DNA from: Flavobacteriales bacterium
Lineage (GTDB): Bacteria > Bacteroidota > Bacteroidia > Flavobacteriales_D > Parvicellaceae
NCBI GenBank assembly: GCA_025210295.1
Contig: JAOASC010000004.1
Coordinates: 1 to 43,669, forward strand
DNA: 43,669 nucleotides
Reading direction: 5' to 3'
The translations under genes were made by a program, and so were the position numbers. Below the pieces are notes generated by a model. That model had not been told where the DNA came from, made no database searches, and saw only the letters and a list, made by a program, of their open reading frames with translations. Shown here piece after piece: positions 33,526 to 41,684 of the stretch. The first letter of the stretch is position 1, and every line of letters begins with the position of its first letter.

Positions 33526-35055
33526 ATGTATAAATCACTATTTATATCCTTAAATATCGTAGGAATGCTTATGGTTCCTCTATTATATGTCGGAGATGTT
33601 TCTATTACCCAATCTGGGAGTTCACAAGTAGCAGCTGGAGATGAGATAGAAGTAACGATTGCTATTACCAAAGAAGGTGTAGCTGGTCCTGCAAGGTTAA
33701 AATTAGATTTAACTAATGCGCAAGGCATAGAAATAGAGGATATAGAAACTGAAGGAGCGTCATTTTCATTTAATGAGACTAGTGCTTTATTTATTTGGTA
33801 TTCTATACAGCCAACTGATCAAATTACCTTAAAATATCGAGTAATTGCTGATGCCAGTGCTTCAGGGAGTAAGACCATAACAGGAAGCTTTTCATACTTG
33901 GATGAAGATGAGCGTAAAAAGAAAGATATTCAGCCCTTTAACTTTACGATTTCAGGAGATGGAGCTATAGCTAGTACAACAACTGAAGACCCTGTAGTTG
34001 ATGAAAGTGGCGAGGAAACTGAAACTGTAGAAGCTGTAACGCCACCTGAAAGCACCAATACTGAAGATACTTCAAGTTCAACGACTACCAATGAGGAAGA
34101 GGAAAACAACACTTCCATAGCTAGTTCTGAAGAGCCTGAAAATACAGAAACAGAAACAGATAATACACCTGATCCTATTGTATTAGAAGGTGAAGAAGAA
34201 AACGAGACTGTTGAAGCTGTAGCTACTAACACTCCGTCATCCAATGAATCAAGCACTAATTCTTCTACTCCTCCTGGGGATGTAAAATGTACAAGATCGA
34301 TTCAAAAGCAAGGAGAAAACTTCATTGTTTCTGTAAATATAAACAAAGGTATCAATGGTGGTTTTGCAAGAGTAAAGGAAGAAATCCCTGCTGGATTTAA
34401 AGCTGAAAAAGTTGAAGCTGCTGGGTCTATTTTTAAGTTTGCTGATAATTCAGCCAAATTTTTATGGAGTCAAATCCCAAGAAATGTAGAACAACTAACT
34501 GTTAAATATCGTCTAATTCCAACGGAAAATGTTTCTGGAACTTATTCTATTAGAGGTTCATTTTCAGCTGAATTCTTAATCGAAGATGACAAACCTAAGA
34601 AAATTAGAATTGCAACATCTACAATAGATGTTGACGGTGGGATCATTGCCGACAACAGCGATAACAACTCCAATAATACGACTTCAAACAATTCTAGTAA
34701 CAATCAATCGTATGATAACACTACTGGAGCAACAACCTCAGCTACTTCTATTAGTTCAACATCAAACACGAATGGAGTTAAGTATAGAGTTCAAATTATT
34801 GCTGCTCACAATACCGTTTCTAAGAGGTATATAAAAAAAGCCTTTGGTTATAGCGGTTCTGTAAACCTTGAAAACCATGAAGGTTGGGTTAAATACACCA
34901 CAAATGGATACAACACCTATAAAGATGCGAGAGACAAAAGAAATTCGTTAAACAACTATGATTTTGATGGTCCTTTTGTCACGGCATATAATAATGGTGA
35001 TCGTATTACTGTTCAAGAAGCTTTGATGATTAGCAACCAATCTTGGATACAATAA
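33526..35055 (+). CDS. Unrecognised secreted protein with duplicated domain and SPOR-like end
   Basis: A 509-residue protein with an N-terminal signal (about 1-22). Residues about 24-140 (DVSITQSGSSQVAAGDEIEV) and 248-365 (DVKCTRSIQKQGENFIVSV) are clearly a repeat: each goes from a short D-V-x-x-T/S-start through a G-x-A-R-L/V-K pattern, an F-x-W-x-x-I/Q centre and an LKYR/VKYR-x-I strand to an I-x-G-S-F strand. They look like beta-sandwich domains. Between them is an acidic Thr/Glu/Ser linker (about 150-240), and after the second copy a Asn/Ser/Thr-rich linker (about 365-415). The last 90 residues begin KYRVQIIAAHNTVSKRYIKKAF, similar to SPOR peptidoglycan-binding domains. I do not recognise the family. 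It may be an envelope or surface protein and lies behind the two calcium-repeat barrels. Confidence 0.7.
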   Translation: MYKSLFISLNIVGMLMVPLLYVGDVSITQSGSSQVAAGDEIEVTIAITKEGVAGPARLKLDLTNAQGIEIEDIETEGASFSFNETSALFIWYSIQPTDQITLKYRVIADASASGSKTITGSFSYLDEDERKKKDIQPFNFTISGDGAIASTTTEDPVVDESGEETETVEAVTPPESTNTEDTSSSTTTNEEEENNTSIASSEEPENTETETDNTPDPIVLEGEEENETVEAVATNTPSSNESSTNSSTPPGDVKCTRSIQKQGENFIVSVNINKGINGGFARVKEEIPAGFKAEKVEAAGSIFKFADNSAKFLWSQIPRNVEQLTVKYRLIPTENVSGTYSIRGSFSAEFLIEDDKPKKIRIATSTIDVDGGIIADNSDNNSNNTTSNNSSNNQSYDNTTGATTSATSISSTSNTNGVKYRVQIIAAHNTVSKRYIKKAFGYSGSVNLENHEGWVKYTTNGYNTYKDARDKRNSLNNYDFDGPFVTAYNNGDRITVQEALMISNQSWIQ

Positions 35056-35088
35056 ATGAGACATTCCAATACATTTTATACAAACACT

Positions 35089-35120
35089 AAAAAGAGCTTA
35101 TATCAATAAGCTCTTTTTTT
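35089..35120 (+). terminator. Strong terminator after the 33526 gene
   Basis: AAAGAGCTTAT-ATCA-ATAAGCTCTTT forms a perfect 11-base stem with a 4-base loop, followed by more T (seven in a row counting the stem end) and preceded by an A-run, so it could act in both directions. It is 36 bases after the stop codon. Confidence 0.9.
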
Positions 35121-35130
35121 ATCTTTTTAT

Positions 35131-35138
35131 TACCTTTG
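35131..35138 (+). promoter_or_regulatory. -7 element of the serS promoter
   Basis: TACCTTTG is an exact match to TAnnTTTG, 40 bases before the serS ATG and just after the terminator. The upstream -33 region is T-rich with no TTG. Confidence 0.55.
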
Positions 35139-35177
35139 GTTCATATAATTTTTTAGATACCAAAGAAAAAGAATAAA

Positions 35178-36446
35178 ATGTTAGAACTTCAACGAATTAG
35201 AGAGCAGAAAGACGAGATTATAAAAGCATTTAATATTAGAAACATTGATGTTTCATCGTTATTAAATGAGGTCGTTGAATTAGATGAAGCAAGAAGAAAA
35301 ACTCAAGGATTATTAGATAGCACCTTAGCTGAAAGTAATCAATTAGCGAAATCAATTGGACTTCTTTTTAGAGAGGGCAAACAAGCTGAAGCTAATGAGT
35401 TAAAAGCTAAAACTGGTACCCTTAAGGACCAATCGAAAGAACTAAAGGAAGAGGAAGCAAAAATTCAAGATAGAATTAATGAAATTCTATATCAGATCCC
35501 TAATGTACCTAATCCTATTGTGCCTAAGGGAAATACAGATGAAGATAATGAAGTTGTAATGACCGCTGGAACTGTTCCTGAATTAGGAGAACATAACTTA
35601 CCACACTGGGAACTGGCAAAAAAATATAACCTTATTGATTTTGAATTAGGTGTAAAAATTTCGGGAGCTGGTTTTCCTGTATACAATGGAAAAGGGGCTA
35701 GATTACAAAGAGCATTGATTAACTTCTTTATAGATGAAGCACAAAAAGCTGGATATGAAGAGGTCATTCCCCCTCTATTAGTTAATGAAGCCTCTGGATT
35801 TGGTACTGGTCAATTGCCAGATAAGGAGGGGCAAATGTATCATGATGCAACTGACAATCTTTTTTTGATTCCTACTGCTGAAGTTCCTATTACTAACATT
35901 TTTAGAGATGTTATTTTAGAAGCAAAGGATTTTCCTATTAAGAAAACAGGTTATACTCCTTGTTTCAGAAGAGAAGCTGGTTCTTATGGAAAAGATGTTA
36001 GAGGATTGAACCGTCTACATCAATTTGATAAAGTAGAAATTGTTCAAGTTGCTCATCCTAGTCAAAGTTATCAGTTATTGGATAATATGGTTGATCATGT
36101 TAAATCATTATTGGATCAATTAGAACTCCCATATAGAGTTTTAAGGTTATGTGGAGGAGATTTAGGTTTTACCTCTGCCCTCACCTATGATCTTGAGGTC
36201 TTCTCAGCAGCGCAAGAAAGATGGTTAGAAGTAAGTTCTGTTTCAAATTTTGAGACTTTCCAAGCGAATAGACTTAAGCTAAGATTTAGAGAAGATGGAG
36301 GAAAACCACAATTGGCACACACTTTGAATGGTAGTGCATTGGCATTACCTAGAATAGTTGCCGCTCTTTTGGAAAACAATCAAACAGCAGAAGGGATTAG
36401 AATTCCTAAGGCTTTAGTTCCTTACACTGGCTTTGAAATGATATAA
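35178..36446 (+). CDS. serS: Seryl-tRNA synthetase
   Basis: A 422-residue class II synthetase that charges tRNA-Ser. The N-terminal long coiled-coil arm (about 30-105) is present, with SNQLAKSIGLLFREGKQAEA. The catalytic domain has motif 2 FRREAGSYGKDVRGLNRLHQFDKVE (about 272-296), the PTAEVPITN serine-binding signature, and motif 3 NGSALALPRIVAALLENNQ (about 387-405). Length and ends are standard. The next gene is 7 bases away, so serS leads an operon with a lipoprotein, a TPR protein, DUF4286 and YqeY. Confidence 0.98.
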   Translation: MLELQRIREQKDEIIKAFNIRNIDVSSLLNEVVELDEARRKTQGLLDSTLAESNQLAKSIGLLFREGKQAEANELKAKTGTLKDQSKELKEEEAKIQDRINEILYQIPNVPNPIVPKGNTDEDNEVVMTAGTVPELGEHNLPHWELAKKYNLIDFELGVKISGAGFPVYNGKGARLQRALINFFIDEAQKAGYEEVIPPLLVNEASGFGTGQLPDKEGQMYHDATDNLFLIPTAEVPITNIFRDVILEAKDFPIKKTGYTPCFRREAGSYGKDVRGLNRLHQFDKVEIVQVAHPSQSYQLLDNMVDHVKSLLDQLELPYRVLRLCGGDLGFTSALTYDLEVFSAAQERWLEVSSVSNFETFQANRLKLRFREDGGKPQLAHTLNGSALALPRIVAALLENNQTAEGIRIPKALVPYTGFEMI

Positions 36447-36453
36447 TCTTATT

Positions 36454-36978
36454 ATGAAACATCTTGCAATTTTATTAATCTCAAGTTTACTTTTTTCTTG
36501 TTCATCAAAAGATCATGAAGCGCTCAACGAAGTTGAACAGTTAGCAAGCAAGGTTGATGCATTAGAGAAACAGTTTACTGCTATCGATCATCAGGCTTTG
36601 AAAGATGCAAAAAAACAATACGACACCAGCATTGAATTAATTAAGTCCTATTATTTTAAAGACACTGTAGATGTGCTGTTTATGAATAGTTTAGATTTTT
36701 ATAAAAATGTAAAAACAAGCACTAAACTACTGAATAAGAACAAAGAAATAATTGGAAACAACTTTGAAACGATGCATAGTCAACTCTCTATTTTAAAAGA
36801 AGATATAGAGAATACTGCTATACAAGGGAAGCAATTAAAAAATGCTTTAATAAACGAAAACAAGAATGTTTATCAACTTGATAGCATGGTTAATTTGTAT
36901 GTAGAAAATGCTGATAGAATTCTTTTTGTTCACGACTCTATTGCTGGCTATATCAAAAATAAAACACTTAGTTTTTAA
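36454..36978 (+). CDS. Coiled-coil lipoprotein, unknown function
   Basis: A 174-residue lipoprotein: MKHLAILLISSLLFSC ends in a lipobox cysteine at residue 16, followed by SSKDHE, which resembles the K-(D/E)-rich surface-export signal described for some Bacteroidota lipoproteins. The rest is helical and rich in Lys, Glu and Asp, with heptad-like spacing (about 22-150, for example EQLASKVDALEKQF and LNKNKEIIGNNFETMHSQLSILKEDIENTA), so a coiled-coil is likely. I recognise no domain. It follows serS by 7 bases and is joined end to end with the TPR protein, whose TTG start immediately follows this gene's stop codon. The pair is likely translated together and may act in the envelope. Confidence 0.75.
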   Translation: MKHLAILLISSLLFSCSSKDHEALNEVEQLASKVDALEKQFTAIDHQALKDAKKQYDTSIELIKSYYFKDTVDVLFMNSLDFYKNVKTSTKLLNKNKEIIGNNFETMHSQLSILKEDIENTAIQGKQLKNALINENKNVYQLDSMVNLYVENADRILFVHDSIAGYIKNKTLSF

Positions 36979-38802
36979 TTGAATTATTTTTTTAAAATAG
37001 CATTATTTCTGGTATTGGCTGTAGGGGCTATTACTTCCTTTTCTCAATCTGAACAAGACAAGAGATTGGCTTTAAATTATTATAACCAGGGAGAGTTCGA
37101 TAAAGCTTTGACTTATTACCAAAGAATATACACTGCGAACCCCTCTTTTTATAACTTCAGCTATACCTACAATTGCCATGTCGAACTAAAAGAACTCAAG
37201 GAAGCAGAAAAGCTTACTAAAAAGTATCAACGTAAGAACCCTAAGGAGTTAAGGACCTATGTTTACTTAGGAAAAGTTTATGATTTGGCAGAAGATGCTG
37301 AAAAAGCTAAAGCATATTATGACAAGGCTATTAATAACATCGATCAGCATACACGTTCAAATAAAATAGGAACATTAGCCCTATTATTTGAAAAGGAAAA
37401 TAAACTACAATATGCTGTCGAAACCTATTTAAAAGCCAATCAATTTGCTAAAGGAAACCCTTATATGTATAATCGTAAAATCGCTCAATTATACAATAGA
37501 CAAGGGAAAACAGAATTAATGATTGAAACCTTACTCAACCTTGTTGATGTTAATGAAGGTTTTTTACTGCAAACCCAAAGTGGTTTAAATAATTCCATCG
37601 ACTTTAATGAGGAACCTAAAAAAGTCGAATTATTAAAAAAAGAATTATTAAAAAGAGTTCAAGCCCACCCTAACCAACCGGTTTACAATGAACTATTAGC
37701 ATGGTTTTTCACTCAAAAAGGAGACTTTAAAAGCGCCCTTATCCAACTTAAAGCTCTTGACAAAAGAGAGCAGGGTGAAGGTGAACGTGTCTATAACCTC
37801 GGAAACACTTGTTTTAATAATGAAGAATACGACATTGCTATTGAAGCTTACGATTACATTATTGAATTATCGTCCGACTCAAGGTATTATCGAGCTGCTA
37901 AAAGTAACCGACTAAAAACTTTAAAGAAGAAAATAACTTCAGGAAGAAGCTATACTCAAGAAGAAGTCTTAGCTCTTAAAAAAGATTATGAAAATACTTT
38001 AAAAGATCTGGGAAAAAATAGCTACTCTATCCAACTAATTAAAGAATTAGCTAATTTGAATGCTTATTATATTAATGATGCGCAAGCTGCCCGAGATTTA
38101 TTAGAAGATGCTCTAAAATTCCCTCGATTAAACTCCAAAGAAAAAGCTAAAGTTAAGATTCAGTTAGCTGATGTTTTAGTTGTACAGAATGAAGTTTGGG
38201 ACGCCTCTTTATATTACATGCAAGTTGAAAAAAACTTTAAGGAAGATCCTATTGGCCATGAGGCTAAATATAAAAATGCCAAAATTTACTATTACACTGG
38301 GGACTTCGATTGGGCTAAAGCTCAATTGGATGTTTTAAAGGCCTCTACCTCAAAGCTAATCGCCAATGATGCTATGGAATTATCGCTGTTAATTACCAGT
38401 AATACAGGACTCGATACTACGGAAAAACCAATGCAATTGTTTTCAAGTGCTGATTTATTGATTGAACAACATTTATATGAACAAGCTTTAGCTAAATATG
38501 ACACCCTCAATAAAATGTTTCCTTATCATTCATTAGAAGATGAAATTTTGTGGAAAAAGCATACTATTGAACGTAAAAAGGGAAACATCAATGCTGCTAT
38601 CGGTTATTTAGAACAAATCGCTACTAATTTTAATGAAGACGTTTTAGCTGATAATGCTTTATATGAATTAGGTATTATTCATGAGACATTACTTAAAGAT
38701 CAATCAAAAGCTGCTGAATATTATAAAAAATTACTTTTTCAATATCCGGGCAGTCTATTTTTAATAGAAGCTAGAAAACGATACAGAGCAATAACAAATT
38801 AA
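36979..38802 (+). CDS. Exported TPR-repeat protein
   Basis: A 607-residue protein with a signal peptide (MNYFFKIALFLVLAVGAITSFSQ). The start is TTG at 36979, directly after the TAA of the previous gene. No later in-frame ATG would keep the signal, so TTG is supported. Tetratricopeptide repeats are seen at about 28-60 (ALNYYNQGEFDKALTYYQRI), 90-125 (TYVYLGKVYDLAEDAEKAKAYY), 265-300, and near the end (VLADNALYELGIIHETLLKDQSKAAEYYKKLLFQYPGSLFL, about 555-600). The last of these resembles the Sel1/YbgF-like helical repeats used in envelope assembly. It likely acts as a periplasmic scaffold with the lipoprotein upstream. Exact function is unknown. Confidence 0.85.
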   Translation: MNYFFKIALFLVLAVGAITSFSQSEQDKRLALNYYNQGEFDKALTYYQRIYTANPSFYNFSYTYNCHVELKELKEAEKLTKKYQRKNPKELRTYVYLGKVYDLAEDAEKAKAYYDKAINNIDQHTRSNKIGTLALLFEKENKLQYAVETYLKANQFAKGNPYMYNRKIAQLYNRQGKTELMIETLLNLVDVNEGFLLQTQSGLNNSIDFNEEPKKVELLKKELLKRVQAHPNQPVYNELLAWFFTQKGDFKSALIQLKALDKREQGEGERVYNLGNTCFNNEEYDIAIEAYDYIIELSSDSRYYRAAKSNRLKTLKKKITSGRSYTQEEVLALKKDYENTLKDLGKNSYSIQLIKELANLNAYYINDAQAARDLLEDALKFPRLNSKEKAKVKIQLADVLVVQNEVWDASLYYMQVEKNFKEDPIGHEAKYKNAKIYYYTGDFDWAKAQLDVLKASTSKLIANDAMELSLLITSNTGLDTTEKPMQLFSSADLLIEQHLYEQALAKYDTLNKMFPYHSLEDEILWKKHTIERKKGNINAAIGYLEQIATNFNEDVLADNALYELGIIHETLLKDQSKAAEYYKKLLFQYPGSLFLIEARKRYRAITN

Positions 38803-38808
38803 CACATT

Positions 38809-39123
38809 ATGATTTTATATAACGTAACTGTAAATATTGATCATTCAGTTGAAGAAGAATGGTTAAGATGGATGAAAGAACAACATATTCCAGATGTAAT
38901 GAATACAGGCTGTTTTAAACGTAATTTAATGTGCAAAATCAATGCTGAAACAGAGGGAGGCACTAGCTACTCTATTCAATACTTTTGCGAATCACAAAAA
39001 GAGCTAGATCAATACCTCAACAATCATGCAGCTCAATTACAACAAGAACACGCTAGTAAATATCAGGGAAAATTTGCAGCATTCAGAACCTTATTAGAAG
39101 TAATACATACACAAGATTTTTAA
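38809..39123 (+). CDS. DUF4286 family protein
   Basis: A 104-residue small protein beginning MILYNVTVNIDHSVEEEWLRWMKEQHIPDVM, the typical opening of Bacteroidota DUF4286 proteins, with a ferredoxin-like, dimeric alpha-beta barrel look (alternating strands and helices, SYSIQYFCESQKELDQYL). No signal or membrane segment. Function is unknown, and family members are near ksgA or housekeeping genes in other genomes. It lies 6 bases after the TPR gene in the serS operon. Confidence 0.88.
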   Translation: MILYNVTVNIDHSVEEEWLRWMKEQHIPDVMNTGCFKRNLMCKINAETEGGTSYSIQYFCESQKELDQYLNNHAAQLQQEHASKYQGKFAAFRTLLEVIHTQDF

Positions 39124-39142
39124 TTGATACAAAATATAAACT

Positions 39143-39592
39143 ATGAGTTTAACAGCACAAATAAACGGAGATATCAAGCAAGCCATGTTAGCTAAAGAGA
39201 AAGAGAAGTTAGCTGCTCTTAGAGCGATTAAGGCTGCTTTATTATTAGAAGCGACTAAAGAAGGGAATAATGGAGAAATTACTGAAGCTGCTGAGCTTAG
39301 TATTTTACAAAAACTATATAAGCAACGAACAGATGCTTCAAAAATATATATCGAACAGGGGCGCGAAGATTTAGCAAATGAGGAAAATTTTCAAGCTTCT
39401 GTAATAAAAGCTTACCTTCCTGAACAAATGAGTGAAGCTGAAATCACTAAAGTAGTCAAGGAAATTATTGCTTCAGTTGGAGCGTCTTCACCATCAGACA
39501 TGGGGAAAGTAATGGGACCGACAATGGGAAGACTAAAAGGAAAAGCTGATGGAAATCTAATTTCTAAAATTGTTAAGCAGGAACTAAGTTAA
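39143..39592 (+). CDS. GatB/YqeY domain protein
   Basis: A 149-residue cytoplasmic protein of the YqeY family, which shares the helical tail of GatB, the tRNA-dependent amidotransferase subunit. The signatures are LTAQINGDIKQAMLAKEKEKLAALRAIKAALL, LQKLYKQRTDASKIYIEQGREDLANEE, ASVIKAYLPEQMSEAEI and the GKVMGPTMGRLKGKADGNLISKIVKQEL end. It may bind tRNA or stabilise a complex, but its role is not established. The gene is the last in the serS operon, 19 bases after DUF4286, with a large inverted repeat downstream. Confidence 0.95.
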   Translation: MSLTAQINGDIKQAMLAKEKEKLAALRAIKAALLLEATKEGNNGEITEAAELSILQKLYKQRTDASKIYIEQGREDLANEENFQASVIKAYLPEQMSEAEITKVVKEIIASVGASSPSDMGKVMGPTMGRLKGKADGNLISKIVKQELS

Positions 39593-39605
39593 AACGATTA
39601 ATATG

Positions 39606-39646
39606 GAGTATCGAATAATAGCCATTACGACTATTATTCGATACTC
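39606..39646. terminator. Long inverted repeat between convergent genes, possible bidirectional terminator
   Basis: GAGTATCGAATAATAG and its perfect reverse complement form a 16-base stem with a 9-base loop between the YqeY stop (39592) and the end of the thioredoxin-like gene (39674). No T-run follows directly on either strand, although a T-rich stretch begins about 7 bases after the plus-strand arm. It could be a bidirectional terminator or a mobile or repeat-associated palindrome. Confidence 0.5.
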
Positions 39647-39673
39647 ACTTCACTTTTATTGTCATTCTTTGAT

Positions 39674-41050
39674 TTATAAATAAAACTCAATCCAAGCATC
39701 AACCTGTTCTATAGAATTCGGTCTTAGTACAATGTTATTTTCTCGGTCTAATAAAAACATTGTAGGGGTTGAGAACACATGATAATCTTTGGCTGCTTGT
39801 GTATCCCATTGTTTAAAATCACAAGTAGAAAGAAATGGAAAATCTTTAACAAAGCTAATATAATCTTCCTTATTATTGTCTAAAGATACCAGTACTACAT
39901 CCATTCCTTTTCCCTGCCATTTATGATATAAACTACTGACTTTTGGTATTTCCTGAGTACACTTCGGACACCAACTAGCACCAAATATAATAAGCTTGTA
40001 AGCTGAAGACAGGTGGGTAAACTGAGACCTTTTCTGCAGCTCTTTTCCTTCCTTTACCGTTACTCCATTAAATAACAAATCTTTGGCTTTATTCCCCACT
40101 TTCATTGTTCTATATATCTCCAACTGATTCGCTAAATCTGCATCAACTGTACAGCTATTTTGAGTTAGCACTTTAAGTGCTAAATATTCAGAAGCCTTAA
40201 AAAGGCTATGCTTTTCTAATAAGTCGAAGAGGTAATCAGTAACTTCATTAAAAACTTTATTATCATTTTCTAAACTCTCCAAGAGTAAATCTGTTGAAAG
40301 ATTCATTTCTACAAAAACGCTATCCAATGGTTTTCCACTGTTCTCGATGAGCCAATAATGAGCATCTAACAGCTTACTTAGCATCCCACTGTAATACAGT
40401 CTTTTATCAGCATAATTTATTGATCGAAATTGGGCTAATTTCGATGGAATTTCTTCGGGGTAATACTTAGCAACTGTAGCTATAGATTCAACAAGATTTT
40501 GAATAGGTAACAAATATTTGACATAGCTGCTATCGGGTAAACTGTTAATCATAAAAACATCCGCTGCTTCTACCTCCTTAATTTGAGTTTGAATAATACT
40601 GATGATTTGCTGACGCTCTTGGTATACCTTATTTGCTTGATATTGCTTTAAGGTATATTTCCATCCAGATAAAACAGCTTCATGTTGCTGATGTGCATTG
40701 ATATAATCGTAGTAACTTTTATTTTCAATACTATTCACAAAGCGAAAACTTTCATATTCTACCAAATGTGTTCCCGAAAGCTTAATATTATTTCCATCAA
40801 GCACAATCGGAATAGTTGAATAATCGGAAGCTTGAAGATATCCCATCCCTTTATTTAGAACGGAATAATTGAGCTCAAACCGACCCAAACTATCTGCCTT
40901 GCAACTATCCAATAATCGAGCCTTTAAACCAGTGTGACCGTATAGCTCTATTTGCTGCTCGGCATGAAAAAAGAATTCCCCTGTTAATGTTTGTGAATAA
41001 GATACCATCCCACGCACAATTAATAATACTATTACAACGACTCTTCCCAT
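39674..41050 (-). CDS. Secreted thioredoxin-like protein, TlpA family
   Basis: A 458-residue exported protein: signal MGRVVVIVLLIVRGMVSYSQ, then a beta-rich N-terminal part (about 21-120, LTGEFFFHAEQQIELYGHTG, LDGNNIKLSGTH) like the DUF4369-type lead domain of Bacteroidota TlpA proteins. A long helical middle (about 125-320) precedes a C-terminal thioredoxin fold (about 325-458) with active site WCPKC (about 358-362), the central VVLVSLDNNKEDYISFVKDF and the cis-proline segment STPTMFLLDR. Such proteins reduce cytochrome or disulfide partners in the periplasm. It is monocistronic. Length and the long helical insert are typical of the family in Bacteroidota. Confidence 0.85.
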   Translation of the reverse strand: MGRVVVIVLLIVRGMVSYSQTLTGEFFFHAEQQIELYGHTGLKARLLDSCKADSLGRFELNYSVLNKGMGYLQASDYSTIPIVLDGNNIKLSGTHLVEYESFRFVNSIENKSYYDYINAHQQHEAVLSGWKYTLKQYQANKVYQERQQIISIIQTQIKEVEAADVFMINSLPDSSYVKYLLPIQNLVESIATVAKYYPEEIPSKLAQFRSINYADKRLYYSGMLSKLLDAHYWLIENSGKPLDSVFVEMNLSTDLLLESLENDNKVFNEVTDYLFDLLEKHSLFKASEYLALKVLTQNSCTVDADLANQLEIYRTMKVGNKAKDLLFNGVTVKEGKELQKRSQFTHLSSAYKLIIFGASWCPKCTQEIPKVSSLYHKWQGKGMDVVLVSLDNNKEDYISFVKDFPFLSTCDFKQWDTQAAKDYHVFSTPTMFLLDRENNIVLRPNSIEQVDAWIEFYL

Positions 41051-41280
41051 ATTAATTTATTTAATCCATTATACAAACGACCAGTTCTCCTTAACTTACA
41101 TTCATCCTCCTAATAAATAGTAGAAAAAGTTACTTAGACATGGTTCTTTTCTTTTCAACGGGTAGTCATAAAAAATACCAACTCTACCGCTCCTTAGGAG
41201 CTATTAAATCTCAGACTTCATCATACGCTTACTATTTTAAGTTCAAAACTATTTTGTTTTACTTCGTTTTATAATTCTGG

Positions 41281-41288
41281 CAAAATTA
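41281..41288 (-). promoter_or_regulatory. Possible -7 element for the thioredoxin-like gene
   Basis: The minus strand reads TAATTTTG, an exact TAnnTTTG match, but the resulting leader to the ATG at 41050 would be about 225 bases and no -33 TTG is at the usual distance. Confidence 0.3.
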
Positions 41289-41409
41289 AATCGTAGTACA
41301 ACAACTTGTTACTTAGTTCAAACATAAGTAGAAAGCGCTTTGGTTGTATTGGTTTTTAGTTAAACAAGACAAACAGCTCGTTCAACTACAGAATACAACT
41401 TTAGACAAT

Positions 41410-41523
41410 ATGACTAATAAAAGGGAAAGGTTCAATTTAGATCAATACGAATATGTTTTACATCAAAACAAACATCATAATTTATTTTATCCGATTTTAT
41501 TTAATGTTCGTCAATTAAATTGA
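41410..41523 (+). CDS. Small ORF, uncertain
   Basis: An ATG-initiated 37-codon frame (MTNKRERFNLDQYEYVLHQN and 17 more residues) in the gap between two minus-strand genes. It has no clear promoter or ribosome site and recalls no known protein. A plus-strand terminator lies about 120 bases downstream, which is the only support. In such AT-rich DNA a frame of this size can arise by chance. Confidence 0.15.
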   Translation: MTNKRERFNLDQYEYVLHQNKHHNLFYPILFNVRQLN

Positions 41524-41643
41524 CCTATATTTCTTTTTATTAGTAAATTAACTTAAACACTAAATATTAAATTATATAAATTACCCCGTTAAATAAAAAT
41601 AGGCTACCCCCTAAAAAGATTTCTACCTGTATATTGGTGTTAT

Positions 41644-41684
41644 AAACGAGCTTTTAGATTAAAAATCTAAAGCTCGTTTTTTTT
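41644..41684 (+). terminator. Hairpin terminator, strongest on the plus strand
   Basis: AAACGAGCTTT(T)AGATT and AATCTAAAGCTCGTTT pair over 16 bases with one bulged T and a 3-base loop, followed by a run of eight T on the plus strand, ending at the stop codon of the minus-strand gene at 41683. On the minus strand only three T follow the stem, so it may also weakly terminate that gene. Confidence 0.75.

Larger units (their letters stand above)
41051..41682. other. 632-base region without an assigned gene
   Basis: It contains a short hairpin GCTCC-TTA-GGAGC (41189-41201), a minus-strand TAATTTTG element (41281-41288) that could feed the thioredoxin-like gene through a long leader, one 37-codon plus-strand frame (41410-41523) and the strong plus-strand terminator hairpin at 41644-41684. 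No tRNA, repeat array or conserved gene was recognised. AT-richness is high from about 41400 onward. Confidence 0.6.

Noticed and set aside
33930..34256. 108-codon minus-strand frame inside the 33526 gene
   Set aside because: It is the antisense of the Thr/Glu/Ser-rich linker and reads as Ser/Val low complexity with no start or ribosome site.
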